NCBI GenBank assembly: GCA_965229005.1
Contig: CBDDIP010000002.1
Location: 372,001-436,000 of the forward strand
Length of the DNA: 64,000 nt
Origin: CBDDIP01 sp965229005
GTDB taxonomy: Bacteria; Actinomycetota; Acidimicrobiia; Acidimicrobiales; Ilumatobacteraceae
Reading direction: 5' to 3'
The notes below the pieces were generated by a model. It ran no database searches. It was not told where the DNA came from and worked only from the letters and a program-made list of their open reading frames with translations. The stretch's first letter is position 1, and the number at the start of each line of letters is the position of its first letter. Position numbers and translations under genes: made by a program. Shown in pieces: positions 55,561-64,000 of the stretch.

Positions 55561-57054
55561 GTGACGCTCCTCGCCACCGGGATCCAGAAGCGCTACGCCG
55601 GCCACCTCGTGCTCGACGTCGACCACTTCGAGGTCGCGCCGGGCGAAGTCGTCGCACTGCTGGGCGAGAACGGTGCCGGCAAATCGACGCTGGCCAAGTG
55701 CCTGGCCGGCGCGGTGCGGGCCGATGTCGCCACCATCAGCGTCGATGGGCGGATGGTGGAGCTCACGTCGCCACGTGCCGCGTCTCAGGCCGGCATCGCC
55801 TTCGTACCGCAGGAGCTCGCCGAGGTGCCCGAGCTCACCGCAGCGGAGAACATCGTGCTCGGGCGATGGCCGACCCGGTTCGGTGCGGTGGACCGGCGTC
55901 GGATGCGTGAGCTGGCTGGAGCACAGCTCCGCTCGTTCGGCGTCGAGCTCGATCTCGACCAGCGGATGAGCGCGCTCCGCATCGGTGATCGGCAGGTCGT
56001 CGAGATCTGCCGGGTGTTCGGTCGTCGGTCGTCGTACGTGCTCCTCGACGAGCCGACCGCTGCACTCGATCGAACCGAGGCCGACCGCCTGTTCGCCATC
56101 GTGCGCAGCCTCGCCGGCCAAGGAGTCGGTGTCGTGTTCGTCTCACATCGCCTCGACGAGATCGCACGATTCAGCGACCGCGTCGACGTGATGCGCAACG
56201 GCCGGCGCGTTGCGTCGCTCCCGACGGGGCAGACGTCGCGTGACGAGCTCATCGAGCTGATGCTCGGGGGTGAAGCGCCCCGCGAGACGCGTCGTGCGAC
56301 GTCCTCGCCGCCGACAGCAGCGCTGAGCGTGTGCGACTGGCGCAGTGACGGCCCGGTTCGGCTCCAAGGAGTCGACATCGCCGTTGGCTTCGGCGAGATC
56401 CTCGGTGTCTTCGGCGTTCGGGGCAGCGGAGCCGACGTGCTCGCCGAGGGGCTCGCCGGTCAGCGTCATGACATCCGCGGGACGATGGAGGTCAACGGCC
56501 GGCAGTTGGCCTGCTTCGGCAGCCCTCGGCAAGCTCGTCGCCACGGCCTGGCCAGCGTCCCCGCCGATCGCAAGCGCAGCGGGCTCGTGCTGGGCATGTC
56601 GATCGCGTCGAACATCACCCTCGGCACTCCCGCCGACGTATCGCGGCTCGGCGTCCTGTCCCGTCGGCGCGAGCGACGAGTCGCACGAGCTGCGATCGAG
56701 GACCACGACGTGCGTTGCTCGAGCGCTCGTCAGCCGGTCGGCGAGCTCAGTGGGGGCAACCAGCAGAAGGTGCTGCTTGCCTCGCGCCTCATCACCCGGC
56801 CTTCGGTGCTCATCGTTCACGAGCCGACTCGCGGCGTCGACGTCGGCGCACGAGCCCACCTGCACGGGCTGATCCGCGAACGCTCGGAAAGCGGTACGGC
56901 CGTGATGCTCATCTCGACCGATGTCGAGGAGGTCGTCAACGTCTCCGACCGCGTGATCGTGATTCGCGACGGACTCGTCGTCGGCGAGTTGACGGGTGAC
57001 GAGCTCACGCAGACGGCCGTGATCGCGCTGGCGACGAAGGCGGACCCGAGATGA
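55561..57054 (+). CDS. Sugar-type ABC importer ATPase (RbsA/XylG-like, two ATPase domains)
   Basis: A 497-residue double ATPase. The first domain has Walker A ALLGENGAGKSTLAKCL (about residue 37), the segment DRQVVEICRVFGRRSSYVLLDEPTAALD in part (YVLLDEPTAALD). The second domain is degenerate in Walker A (GVRGSGADVLAEGLAG) but has signature ELSGGNQQKVLLA and HEPTRGVDVGA. That asymmetry is normal for RbsA/MglA. The GTG start lies directly behind the operator, implying a short leader. It forms an operon with the permease and binding protein by ATGA overlaps. Confidence 0.93.
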   Translation: MTLLATGIQKRYAGHLVLDVDHFEVAPGEVVALLGENGAGKSTLAKCLAGAVRADVATISVDGRMVELTSPRAASQAGIAFVPQELAEVPELTAAENIVLGRWPTRFGAVDRRRMRELAGAQLRSFGVELDLDQRMSALRIGDRQVVEICRVFGRRSSYVLLDEPTAALDRTEADRLFAIVRSLAGQGVGVVFVSHRLDEIARFSDRVDVMRNGRRVASLPTGQTSRDELIELMLGGEAPRETRRATSSPPTAALSVCDWRSDGPVRLQGVDIAVGFGEILGVFGVRGSGADVLAEGLAGQRHDIRGTMEVNGRQLACFGSPRQARRHGLASVPADRKRSGLVLGMSIASNITLGTPADVSRLGVLSRRRERRVARAAIEDHDVRCSSARQPVGELSGGNQQKVLLASRLITRPSVLIVHEPTRGVDVGARAHLHGLIRERSESGTAVMLISTDVEEVVNVSDRVIVIRDGLVVGELTGDELTQTAVIALATKADPR

Positions 57055-58091
57055 ACGCAATGGCGGCCCTGACCGAACGTCGGCGAGAGCTCGCAATGCG
57101 AAGCGTCGCCGCTGTGCTCGGCGTCGGCGGCTTCCTCGTTGCGCTTGCGGTGTGGTTCTCGGCCACGGCTGAACACTTCTTCAGCACCTCGAACCTGGTG
57201 ATCATCCTGTCAAGCGTCGCCGTGATCGGCGTGGTCGCCATCGGGCAGACCTTCGCGATCGTGGCCGGTGGCTTCGACCTGTCGGTTGCGGGCTCGCTCC
57301 CGCTTGGCGCGGTGGTGTTCGCCAAGTCCCTGAACGCGGGGCATCCGATCGTTCTCGCTTCGGTGCTCGCCATGTTGGCCGGCGCCGGCGTGGGCGTGGT
57401 CAACGGCATCCTCGTCACGCTCGCCCGGATCGACCCGCTGATCGCCACGCTCGGCACGGTCAGCATCACCGTTGGCTTCACGCGCACGATCGCCGACGGC
57501 GTGAACGTGCCGTTCGGCGACCTCGACGACGGCTTCCTCGCAGCGTCCTCGATCGGCGACATCCCCAACTCGGTGTGGATCTTCGGCACGATCGCAGTGC
57601 TTGCCACGTTCGTGCTGCGAGCCACCGTCTACGGCCGGCAGGTTTACGCGCTCGGCGGCAACGCGGAGGCGACCTGGTTGGCCGGCGTCCGCGTGCGGGC
57701 CGTCACCGCATCCGTGTACGTGCTGACCGGGGCGCTGTCGGCGTTCGCCGGGGTGATCGTCGCCAGCCAGTTGCTGTCGGGATCGCCAAACGCCGGGGGA
57801 GATGCGGCGCTCACGTCGATCGCCGCAGTCATCCTCGGTGGCGGGTTGCTCGGCGGCGGTGTCGGCTCCGTGCCGGGCACCGTGATCGGCGTGCTCGTGC
57901 TCGGAACGCTGCGGAACGGCCTCGCGCTCTCGCAGGTGCCGGCCTTCTACCAGGACATCGCCACCGGCGCAGTGCTCCTCGCGGCGGTCGGCTTCAGCCG
58001 CCTGCGCCGCTTCATCGTTCAGCGACCCGTCACAGCACGGGTCTCGCTGGCGAGCAATGAACCACACGACGAACAAGGGGGAACGGGATGA
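57051..58091 (+). CDS. Sugar-type ABC importer permease (RbsC-like)
   Basis: A 346-residue permease with about ten hydrophobic segments: VAAVLGVGGFLVALAVWFSA, FAIVAGGFDLSVAGSLPLGAVVF in part (AGGFDLSVAGSLPL, conserved GGIDLSVG), ALGGNAEATWLAGVRV and VILGGGLLGGGVGSVPGTVIGVLVLGTLRNGLAL in part (GGGVGSVPGTVIGVL). These match the BPD_transp_2 family. The ATG overlaps the ATPase stop; its stop overlaps the binding-protein start. Confidence 0.92.
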   Translation: MNAMAALTERRRELAMRSVAAVLGVGGFLVALAVWFSATAEHFFSTSNLVIILSSVAVIGVVAIGQTFAIVAGGFDLSVAGSLPLGAVVFAKSLNAGHPIVLASVLAMLAGAGVGVVNGILVTLARIDPLIATLGTVSITVGFTRTIADGVNVPFGDLDDGFLAASSIGDIPNSVWIFGTIAVLATFVLRATVYGRQVYALGGNAEATWLAGVRVRAVTASVYVLTGALSAFAGVIVASQLLSGSPNAGGDAALTSIAAVILGGGLLGGGVGSVPGTVIGVLVLGTLRNGLALSQVPAFYQDIATGAVLLAAVGFSRLRRFIVQRPVTARVSLASNEPHDEQGGTG

Positions 58092-59233
58092 AGCGACGTC
58101 GATGCACCGTGATGGTGTCCATCGCCGGCCTGGTCATGTTGACGGGCTGCGGAAGTGACAAGGAGTCCGGTGGCGAAGCGACGACACCTGCGACGGGAGA
58201 GGCACCGGCGACGGTCCCGTCGACCGAGCCGTTGAAGGTCTCATTCGCCAACGCCACGAACGCCGTACCGATCTTCCAGCAGGTCGGTGCCGGCGTAGAG
58301 CGCGCCGCCGATCAAGCCGGGATCGAGCTCAAGTCCTACGACAACAACCTCGACGGAGCGACGGCGCTGGACAACGCCCGGCTGATGGTTCAGGACAAGC
58401 CCGATCTCATCATCGAGTACAACCTCGTGCAGGACTCGGGCAACGCGATCGGCAAGGTGTTCACCGATGCCGGCATCCCGTGCGTGGCGATCAACGCGCC
58501 GACACCCGGTTGTGCATACGCCAACCTGTCGAACAAAGAGATCGGGATCGACACCGCAGTCATCGTCGCCGCCGAGGCGAAGGCCAAGGGCTGGACCGCC
58601 GCTGACACCACCGTGGTGCTCCTGCAGCTGGCCAGCGCGGGACCGGAGATCAACGATTGCGTCGCCTACTTCTACACGACCATTGCGCCGGAGCTGGGCA
58701 TGGAAGCCGTCGATCGTGACGACATCGACGCACAGACCACGGGGGTCGGCGACGACATGATCCAGATCGAGGGTGGCGGAGCGTTGGAGACGGCGTACAC
58801 CGCCACGAAGGACGCACTGCAGACCGTTCCAGCGGGCCAGCACCTGATCGTCTATGGCGTGAACGACGACTCGGCGTTGGGTGCGTGGCGTGCCATCAGC
58901 GAGGCCGGGCGCGAGGACGACACCCTTGTTGCAGGCCTCGGCGCCACCGCCGCAGGGCTCGAGCAGCTGCGCACGAACCCGTCATGGGTCGCCCAGGGCG
59001 ACGTCTTCCTCGACTTCTGGGGCCAGTACGGGTTGGCAGTCGGGATCGCCGTGCGCGATGGGGCGACCGCGCCCGCGGTGACGCCGTTTCCGCAGACCGT
59101 CTTCACGAAGGACAACGTGGCCGACTACTACGACGAGGGCAACAGCCTGGCCAAGGCGCTGCCACCGCTGGTGGCCGACAACGAGTACCTGAGCGATGCG
59201 CTCCAGGTGTTCGGGGTGCCGTTCAAGTCCTGA
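58088..59233 (+). CDS. Sugar-type ABC importer substrate-binding lipoprotein
   Basis: A 381-residue periplasmic-binding-protein-1-like receptor. The lipoprotein signal has lipobox VMLTGCGSD (Cys about residue 21). Its binding domain has KVSFANATNAVPIFQQVGAGVERAADQAGIELKSYDNN in part (ERAADQAGIELKSYDNN) and LDNARLMVQDKPDLIIEYNLVQD, then QHLIVYGVNDDSALGAWRAI. The pattern is that of RbsB/autoinducer-type receptors. The ligand need not be a sugar, since autoinducers and other small polar compounds are also bound by relatives. Confidence 0.9.
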   Translation: MKRRRCTVMVSIAGLVMLTGCGSDKESGGEATTPATGEAPATVPSTEPLKVSFANATNAVPIFQQVGAGVERAADQAGIELKSYDNNLDGATALDNARLMVQDKPDLIIEYNLVQDSGNAIGKVFTDAGIPCVAINAPTPGCAYANLSNKEIGIDTAVIVAAEAKAKGWTAADTTVVLLQLASAGPEINDCVAYFYTTIAPELGMEAVDRDDIDAQTTGVGDDMIQIEGGGALETAYTATKDALQTVPAGQHLIVYGVNDDSALGAWRAISEAGREDDTLVAGLGATAAGLEQLRTNPSWVAQGDVFLDFWGQYGLAVGIAVRDGATAPAVTPFPQTVFTKDNVADYYDEGNSLAKALPPLVADNEYLSDALQVFGVPFKS

Positions 59234-59248
59234 GCGATCGACCTCGCG

Positions 59249-59289
59249 GACCCCTTGGGTGGCGCCCGACCGGCGCCGCTCAAGGGGTC
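59249..59289. terminator. Terminator between the ABC operon and tetR
   Basis: The outer stem GACCCCTTG (59249-59257) pairs with CAAGGGGTC (59281-59289), with an inner GGCGCC/GGCGCC hairpin, then TTGT. It overlaps the last bases of the minus-strand tetR gene and can stop both convergent transcripts. Confidence 0.8.
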
Positions 59290-59903
59290 TTGTCGCGTCC
59301 GGGCGCAGCCCAACCGTTGTTGAGGATGTCGAACATCAGGTAGGCGATCTGCCGCGGGGTCATCGGCCCGTCCGGGCGGAACCACTGGTACGCCCAGTTG
59401 CACACGCCGAACATCGCGAGAGTGGCGAAGGTCGGGTCGACGGCGCGTAGCTCGCCACTGTCGATGCCGGCGCTGATGAGCGACTTGACCATCTCGAAGT
59501 AGCGGTCGCGCGATGCGCCGATGTCGGTCTGCGCGTCGATGGGGAGCTCGCGGTAGTGCTCGAAGAACGTGCGCACGTGCCCGGGGCGGCTCTCCATCAG
59601 CTCGAAGATGTCCGCCATCGTCTCGAGGATCCGCTGGCTGTTGCTCATCGGCACGTCGCGTCGTGAGTCCTGGCGGGCGATCAACCAGTTCGAGAACTCC
59701 TGATGGATCCAGTAGAGGATCTCGTCTTTGCCCTTGACGTAGTGGTAAAGCGTCGGCTTGCTGATGCCGACCGCCTCGGCGATGTCGTTGACGCTGGTCG
59801 CGTGGTAGCCGTGGCGATCGAACAGCTCCGCGCTGCGAGAGACGATGTCGGCACGCCGATCGGGGGCCTCGCCGTCACGTGCTGGTTTCACATCGATCTC
59901 CAC
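59280..59903 (-). CDS. TetR-family transcriptional regulator
   Basis: A 207-residue repressor-type protein. The helix-turn-helix is at about residues 20-65: IVSRSAELFDRHGYHATSVNDIAEAVGISKPTLYHYVKGKDEIL in part (HATSVNDIAEAVGISK, LYHYVKGKDEILY). The C-terminal domain resembles regulators of CoA-ester or steroid catabolism. It is convergent with the sugar ABC operon and divergent from the NTF2-like gene. Operators of identical core sequence stand before both transport-linked units (55529 and 60030), so it probably controls both and itself. Confidence 0.88.
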   Translation of the reverse strand: MEIDVKPARDGEAPDRRADIVSRSAELFDRHGYHATSVNDIAEAVGISKPTLYHYVKGKDEILYWIHQEFSNWLIARQDSRRDVPMSNSQRILETMADIFELMESRPGHVRTFFEHYRELPIDAQTDIGASRDRYFEMVKSLISAGIDSGELRAVDPTFATLAMFGVCNWAYQWFRPDGPMTPRQIAYLMFDILNNGWAAPGRDKTP

Positions 59904-60029
59904 TCGTCGAGCTGGGTCCGCGGCCAGGACGTCGCCGACCGCCCCTGGGCGAGCCTAGGCCAAGGACCCGCCGAAACGAGGCGACCCACGGTGTTGATTG
60001 ACGACGAGACATCATCCGACTAGGGTACC

Positions 60030-60047
60030 TTACCGACCGGTCGGTAA
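60030..60047. promoter_or_regulatory. TetR-type operator TTACCGAC-CG-GTCGGTAA
   Basis: A perfect 8-bp-arm palindrome in the tetR (minus, start 59903) to NTF2-like (plus, start 60082) intergenic region. It shares its core with 55529-55554. Autoregulation and control of the plus-strand unit are inferred. Confidence 0.8.
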
Positions 60048-60081
60048 AGCACCACCGTGGGTTGTGTCGAAGGGACTGCTG

Positions 60082-60600
60082 ATGGACACGAACGGCATGC
60101 TCGAGGAAGCGGCGTCGCTGGCGTCGCTCCTGCGACGCGTCGAGCGGCTCGAGGACATCGAGGCGATCAAGCGCCTCAAGGCCGAGTACGCGGTGATCTG
60201 CGACGAGGGATACGACCCCGACCGGCTCGCGGCGCTGTTCGTCGAAGATGGCACCTGGACCGGCGGGGCGTTCGGCACGTTTCACGGCCGCGACGAGATC
60301 CGCTCGTTCTTCGCCGGAGTCTCCAGCACGTTCGTGTGGGCATTGCACTACGTGATCTGCCCGAACGTCGAGCTCGGCGGCGACGGCACCACGGCCCACG
60401 GCACTTGGTACATCTGGGAGCCAGTGACCATGACCCGCTCCGACGATCCGTCGACAGCGGACGCCGTCATCCTCATGGCCCAGTACTCGGACGACTTCGT
60501 CAAGCGAGACGGCCGCTGGTGGTTCCAAACCCTGCGGGCGAACATCCACCACGTTTCCGACCTCGACAAGGGCTGGGTCGTGCAGCCGATGCGCCCGTGA
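60082..60600 (+). CDS. SnoaL-like/NTF2-fold protein
   Basis: A 172-residue cone-fold protein: EDIEAIKRLKAEYAVICDEGYDPDRLAALFVEDGTWTGG in part (IEAIKRLKAEYA, LAALFVEDGTWTGG), FGTFHGRDEIRSFF and WWFQTLRANIHHVSDLDKGWV. The group includes hydratases, isomerases and ring-hydroxylase accessory proteins. Start ATG 60082 is preceded by AAGGGA (60070-60075). It directly precedes the Liv-type transporter genes (68-bp gap) and probably acts on the imported compound. Confidence 0.82.
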   Translation: MDTNGMLEEAASLASLLRRVERLEDIEAIKRLKAEYAVICDEGYDPDRLAALFVEDGTWTGGAFGTFHGRDEIRSFFAGVSSTFVWALHYVICPNVELGGDGTTAHGTWYIWEPVTMTRSDDPSTADAVILMAQYSDDFVKRDGRWWFQTLRANIHHVSDLDKGWVVQPMRP

Positions 60601-60668
60601 GCCTCGTCTGCCACCTTCGCCGCCCGCCGATCCGCCATCGCCACCAACCATCAGGGGAGAACAACCAC

Positions 60669-61937
60669 ATGCGTCACCACCTTCTCGCGCTCGTCGTGCC
60701 ATTGGCGCTCGGGCTCGCAGCTTGCGGATCGGACTCGGACGCCTCGTCCGACACGAAAGCAGGAACCACACCGGCGGGCACGACACCATTGGAGACGACG
60801 CCGTCGCCCGGAACCGATCCTGCAGGGACGACACCGGCGTCGGATCCGATCGTCATCGGGGTCGCCTCCAGTCTCACCGGAGGCCTGTCGTTCTACGACG
60901 CAGAGATCCTCAACGGGATGAAGCTGGCGGTGGACGAGGTCAACGCCGCCGGTGGCGTCGGCGGCCGGCAGCTGACCATCGTCACTGCGGACAACCAGAC
61001 CGACCTGAGCCTCGTCGAGCAGACGGCTCAGGAGGTCATCGATCAGGGTGCTGTGGTGGTCGTACCGACGTGTGACTACGACATGGGCGGGCCCGCTGCG
61101 CGCCTCGCCGACAGCAAGGGCTTGCTCGTGGTCGGCTGCGCCGGCGGCGTCGGCTTCGGCCGCGCCGGCATCGGGCCGAACACGTTCAACACCTTCGCCG
61201 GTGGCCCGACCGAGGGGGCGACCATGGCCCAGTTCGTCAAGGACCAGGGCTGGAAGAAGCCGTACCTGCTGGAGGACACGAGCATCGAGTACTCGAAGGG
61301 CTTCTGCAAGAACTTCGAGTCGGCGTGGACGGATCTCGGCGGTGAGATCGCCGGCAAGGACACCTTCCAGAACGGCGATCCGTCGATCGCCACGCAGGTG
61401 ACGACGCTCGGGGCATCGGACGCCGACGTCGTGGTGGCCTGCACGTACGTGCCCGGCGGCGTCAGTGCCCTGAAGCAGTTGCGCAGCGGCGGCATCACCC
61501 AGCCGATCGTTGCCGGCGTCGGGATGGAGGGCACGTTCTGGATCGCCGACTCCGTGCCGGATCTGAGCGACTTCTACAACGTCGCCACCGGCTCGATCGT
61601 CGGCGACGATCCCCGTCCCGCGGTGAACGACTTCATCACGGCCTACCAGGCGGCCTACGACAGCGCACCCCTGACGTCGTTCTCGCTGATGGGGTATCAG
61701 AACGTGCAGACGATCGTCTACGCGCTCGAGCACGCCAACGGCAGCACGGACGGTGCCGATCTGGCGAAGGCGCTGGAGTCGATCGACGCAACGGACCTCA
61801 TCCTCGGACCGTCGACCTACACGGCGGAGTGCCACGTGCCGCTCGGCCGACCGATGGTGGTCATGCAGGTCCAGGACGGCGTGGCCTCGTCTGCCGGACT
61901 CGTCACCCCGAGCGCCGTCCCCGAGTCCGAATGCTGA
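60669..61937 (+). CDS. Branched-chain amino-acid-type ABC substrate-binding lipoprotein
   Basis: A 422-residue receptor of the LivK/Leu-Ile-Val-binding family. The lipoprotein signal ends LALGLAACGSD (Cys about residue 20), followed by a Thr/Pro-rich linker of about 35 residues. The binding domain has PIVIGVASSLTGGLSFYDAEILNGMKLAVDEVNAAGGVGGRQLTIV in part (GVASSLTGG, LAVDEVNAAGGVGGR), VVPTCDYDMGG and QPIVAGVGMEGTFW. Relatives in actinobacteria bind varied organic acids and aromatics besides amino acids. The ATG of the ATPase gene overlaps its 3' end by 7 bp. Confidence 0.9.
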   Translation: MRHHLLALVVPLALGLAACGSDSDASSDTKAGTTPAGTTPLETTPSPGTDPAGTTPASDPIVIGVASSLTGGLSFYDAEILNGMKLAVDEVNAAGGVGGRQLTIVTADNQTDLSLVEQTAQEVIDQGAVVVVPTCDYDMGGPAARLADSKGLLVVGCAGGVGFGRAGIGPNTFNTFAGGPTEGATMAQFVKDQGWKKPYLLEDTSIEYSKGFCKNFESAWTDLGGEIAGKDTFQNGDPSIATQVTTLGASDADVVVACTYVPGGVSALKQLRSGGITQPIVAGVGMEGTFWIADSVPDLSDFYNVATGSIVGDDPRPAVNDFITAYQAAYDSAPLTSFSLMGYQNVQTIVYALEHANGSTDGADLAKALESIDATDLILGPSTYTAECHVPLGRPMVVMQVQDGVASSAGLVTPSAVPESEC

Positions 61938-62719
61938 CGACGCACCGGCGCACCTCGACGTCCGATCCTGGTCTGTTTGCGACCGGCATCGGCGTCGAGT
62001 TCGCCGGCGTGTCGGCCCTGGCCGATGTGTCGCTGCAGGTCCGACGGGGCGAGATCGTCGGGCTGATCGGGCCGAACGGCGCCGGGAAGACGACCATGAT
62101 CAACGTGCTGTCCGGCTACCAACGTGCCAGCAGCGGGCGCATCTCGTTGGACGGTCGCGACGTCACTCGGTGGCCTGCTCATCGGCTCGTGGGCCTCGGC
62201 CTGGCGCGCACCTTCCAGGCCGTTCGTCCCTTCCCTGACCTGACCACGTTCGACAACGTGCTCACCGGTGCGCTCGCAGCGACGAGTCGCATCGGTGAAG
62301 CGCGGCAGCGGACCGTGGCGATGCTCGATCGGATGGGTCTCGCTGCGTGGCGCGACCACGCAGCGAGATCGCTGCCGTACGGCATGCTCCGGCTGCTCGG
62401 TCTCGCCAGAGCGTTGGTCACGGAGCCGGCGTACCTCTTGGTCGACGAGCCGGCAGCCGGGATGCACGAGGCGGAGAGCATGCAGCTCGCCGGCGCGCTG
62501 GTGGCGATCCGCGACGACCTCGGTTGTGGTCTCATCGTCGTCGAGCACGACATGACCCTGGTGATGGGGATCTGCGAACGCATCCACGTGCTCGACTCTG
62601 GACGAACGATCGCCGAGGGCGCGCCCGACGTCGTGCGTTCTCACCCGGAAGTGCTGCGCGCCTACCTGGGCAGCGCAGCAGCCCCCGGCGACGAGGGCAT
62701 CCGTGCTGCGCGTTCGTGA
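61931..62719 (+). CDS. Branched-chain-type ABC importer ATPase (LivG-like)
   Basis: A 262-residue ATPase: Walker A GLIGPNGAGKTTMINVL (about residue 46), LGLARTFQAVRPFPDLTTFDN (LivG-type Q-loop), signature region LPYGMLRLLGLARAL, Walker B LLVDEPAAGM and VVEHDM. LivG proteins typically have LPYGxQR instead of LSGGQ; here Gln is replaced by Leu. It overlaps the binding-protein gene by 7 bp and the next ATPase gene by 17 bp. Confidence 0.92.
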   Translation: MLTTHRRTSTSDPGLFATGIGVEFAGVSALADVSLQVRRGEIVGLIGPNGAGKTTMINVLSGYQRASSGRISLDGRDVTRWPAHRLVGLGLARTFQAVRPFPDLTTFDNVLTGALAATSRIGEARQRTVAMLDRMGLAAWRDHAARSLPYGMLRLLGLARALVTEPAYLLVDEPAAGMHEAESMQLAGALVAIRDDLGCGLIVVEHDMTLVMGICERIHVLDSGRTIAEGAPDVVRSHPEVLRAYLGSAAAPGDEGIRAARS

Positions 62720-63422
62720 TCTGGTGGTGCGGTACGGGCCGATCGAGGCGGTGCACGGCATCGACCTGCACGTCGACACCGGTGAGGTCGTGGCGCTGGT
62801 CGGGCCGAATGGCGCCGGCAAGACGAGCACGGTGCACGCGATTGCATCGGTCGTGCGTGCCGAGCGTGGCTCGATCGAGCTCGACGGCATCGACATCGCC
62901 CGGTCGACACCGGAGCGCGTCGTGCGAGCGGGCGTCGCCACCGTGCCAGAGGGCCGGCGCATCTTCGGCTCGTTGACCGTGCGCGAGAACCTCCACGTCG
63001 CGTTGGCGGCTCGACGTGATCGGCGGTCCGGGCTGCAGGTGATCGAGGGACTGCTCGATCGGTTGCCGATCCTTCGTTCGTTCGCCGATCGCGCCGCCGG
63101 GTTGCTGTCCGGCGGGCAGCAGCAGCAGTTGGCGATCGCCCGCGCACTGGTCACCCAGCCGAAGGTGCTGATGCTCGATGAGCCGTCCCTCGGGCTTGCA
63201 CCGCAGCTCGTCGACACGGTGTTCGAGCTGGTCACCGAGCTGCGCGACGAGGGAACGACCGTGCTGCTCGTCGAGCAGAACGCGGCGCGGGCGATCGGAT
63301 TGGCGGACCGCTCGTACATCATGCGCAACGGTTCGGTCGTCCGGTACGGAACCCGCGACGAGCTGCTTCGCGAGGACATCGCCGACCTCTTCCTCGGCGG
63401 GACCGAGCCGGTGGCGTCGTGA
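62703..63422 (+). CDS. Branched-chain-type ABC importer ATPase (LivF-like)
   Basis: A 239-residue ATPase: VRDLVVRYGPIEAVHGIDL, Walker A ALVGPNGAGKTSTVHAI (about residue 33), VPEGRRIFGSLTVRENL (LivF signature), LLSGGQQQQLAIARAL and VLMLDEPSLGLAPQLVD. It pairs with the LivG-like subunit as a heterodimer. Start GTG 62703; its stop overlaps the permease start (GTGA). Confidence 0.94.
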   Translation: MLRVRDLVVRYGPIEAVHGIDLHVDTGEVVALVGPNGAGKTSTVHAIASVVRAERGSIELDGIDIARSTPERVVRAGVATVPEGRRIFGSLTVRENLHVALAARRDRRSGLQVIEGLLDRLPILRSFADRAAGLLSGGQQQQLAIARALVTQPKVLMLDEPSLGLAPQLVDTVFELVTELRDEGTTVLLVEQNAARAIGLADRSYIMRNGSVVRYGTRDELLREDIADLFLGGTEPVAS

Positions 63423-64000
63423 CGCAGTTCCTGCAGCACGTCAGCGATGCGTCGACGACCGGCGCGCTCTATGCCTTGTACGCGCTCGGCCTCGGGATGG
63501 TCTTCGGCATCATGCGACTCGTCAACATCGCGTACGGCGAGCTCGTGATGGCCGGCGGGTACGCCCTCGTCCTCACTCCGGGTCTGCCGTTGGCCGCAAG
63601 GTTGGCCATCACGATCGTGACGGTGGTCGTGCTCGCCCTGGCGATGGAGCGCATCGTGTTCCGGCGGGTGCGCGGGACGACGCCGACGACGCTGCTCGTC
63701 GTCTCGTTCGCGGTCAGCTTCGGGCTGCAGAGCGTGGCGCAACTTGCGTTCGACGCCCGTCCGCGCGGCACCGTGGTGTCCACCGAATTCGCGCACGCAT
63801 GGACGTTGGGCGGGGTGCGCGTCTCCGTGCTCAGCGTCGTCACCGTCGGGGTGACATTCGCCCTGCTCGGCTCCCTCGGTGCCTTCCTGAAGTTCAGCAG
63901 CGTCGGCGTCTGGATGCGGGCTTCGTCGGAGGACCTCGTCGCCGCGCGGATGCTCGGCGTTCGGGCGAACCTCGTGGTCGCCAGCGCGTTCGCCATCTCC
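63419..64000 (+). CDS. Branched-chain-type ABC importer permease (LivH-like), truncated by window end
   Basis: 194 codons of a membrane permease starting at GTG 63419 and running off the right edge. GALYALYALGLGMVFGIMRLVNIAYGELVMAGGY in part (ALGLGMVFGIMRLVNIAYGE) is the LivH N-terminal signature. MERIVFRRVRGTTPTTLLVVSFAVSF follows, then ARMLGVRANLVVASAFAIS. LivM is expected just beyond the window. Confidence 0.9.
   Translation, partial: MTQFLQHVSDASTTGALYALYALGLGMVFGIMRLVNIAYGELVMAGGYALVLTPGLPLAARLAITIVTVVVLALAMERIVFRRVRGTTPTTLLVVSFAVSFGLQSVAQLAFDARPRGTVVSTEFAHAWTLGGVRVSVLSVVTVGVTFALLGSLGAFLKFSSVGVWMRASSEDLVAARMLGVRANLVVASAFAIS

Noticed and set aside
61817..63796. 659-codon open frame antisense to the Liv genes
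   Set aside because: The sense strand encodes a full set of overlapping Liv genes with motifs. The antisense product is low-complexity Arg/Ser/Thr sequence.

Overview
The window is high-GC DNA that reads as an actinomycete chromosome. The ssb-rpsR-rplI-dnaB order, frequent GTG starts, tight ATGA/GTGA gene overlaps, a SigK/RskA-like pair next to a fasciclin gene, and a two-subunit lycopene cyclase fit Actinomycetota. Acidimicrobiia (Ilumatobacter-like) is my best guess from recognition of protein families, not from any search.

Layout: 1-2656 is a replication/ribosomal block with DnaA-box-like sequences before dnaB. 2678-9561 is a mixed housekeeping block: VOC protein, small membrane proteins, an HExxH membrane protein, a gene behind a GTTAGGT palindrome, an ABC-F ATPase, tRNA-Ser and a LysM/lytic-transglycosylase wall enzyme. 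A four-unit CCGTGAG...CTCACGA array lies at 9591-9787, followed by tRNA-Arg(ACG) at 9848-9920.

The most notable region is 9898-29938. A perfect 65-bp direct repeat, made of the 3' end of tRNA-Arg plus its terminator, brackets about 20 kb. This has the structure of a genomic island inserted at a tRNA gene, but no integrase is visible inside. All 18 island genes are catabolic, transport or regulatory: 2-hydroxyacid dehydrogenase, TetR regulator, HpcH/HpaI aldolase, two SDRs, IlvD/Edd dehydratase, acyl-CoA synthetase, 2-oxopent-4-enoate hydratase-like enzyme, ThDP enzyme, DUF6285-like protein with an APH-like kinase, bicupin, LLM flavin oxidoreductase, a TauABC/NMT1-type transporter and a molybdopterin oxidoreductase. 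Seven copies of one palindrome (TGTAGCC-N4-GGCTACA) stand at the head of, or at a key junction in, its transcription units. I read this as a single self-contained catabolic regulon, probably controlled by the island's own TetR protein. The substrate is unknown.

29999-44305 is core-like again: a YihY/BrkB fusion, a LigD phosphoesterase-domain protein, a GT2-methyltransferase-acyl-CoA dehydrogenase operon, LuxR-type regulators, an ABC exporter, P450, SDR, Hsp20, and a tyrosine recombinase that has lost catalytic residues. 44397-46375 holds a fasciclin protein divergent from an ECF sigma/anti-sigma pair. Both promoters carry TGCATCC-N16-GCCAA. 46461-53154 is a complete carotenoid locus: heterodimeric lycopene cyclase, hydroxylase, acyltransferase, glycosyltransferase, phytoene synthase and desaturase, and an Idi-GGPP synthase fusion. 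An iron-sulfur photolyase and a hemerythrin follow.

55561-64000 holds a sugar-type ABC importer operon, a TetR regulator, an NTF2-like protein and the start of a Liv-type importer (truncated by the window end). The two transporter units share the operator TTACCGAC-N2-GTCGGTAA.
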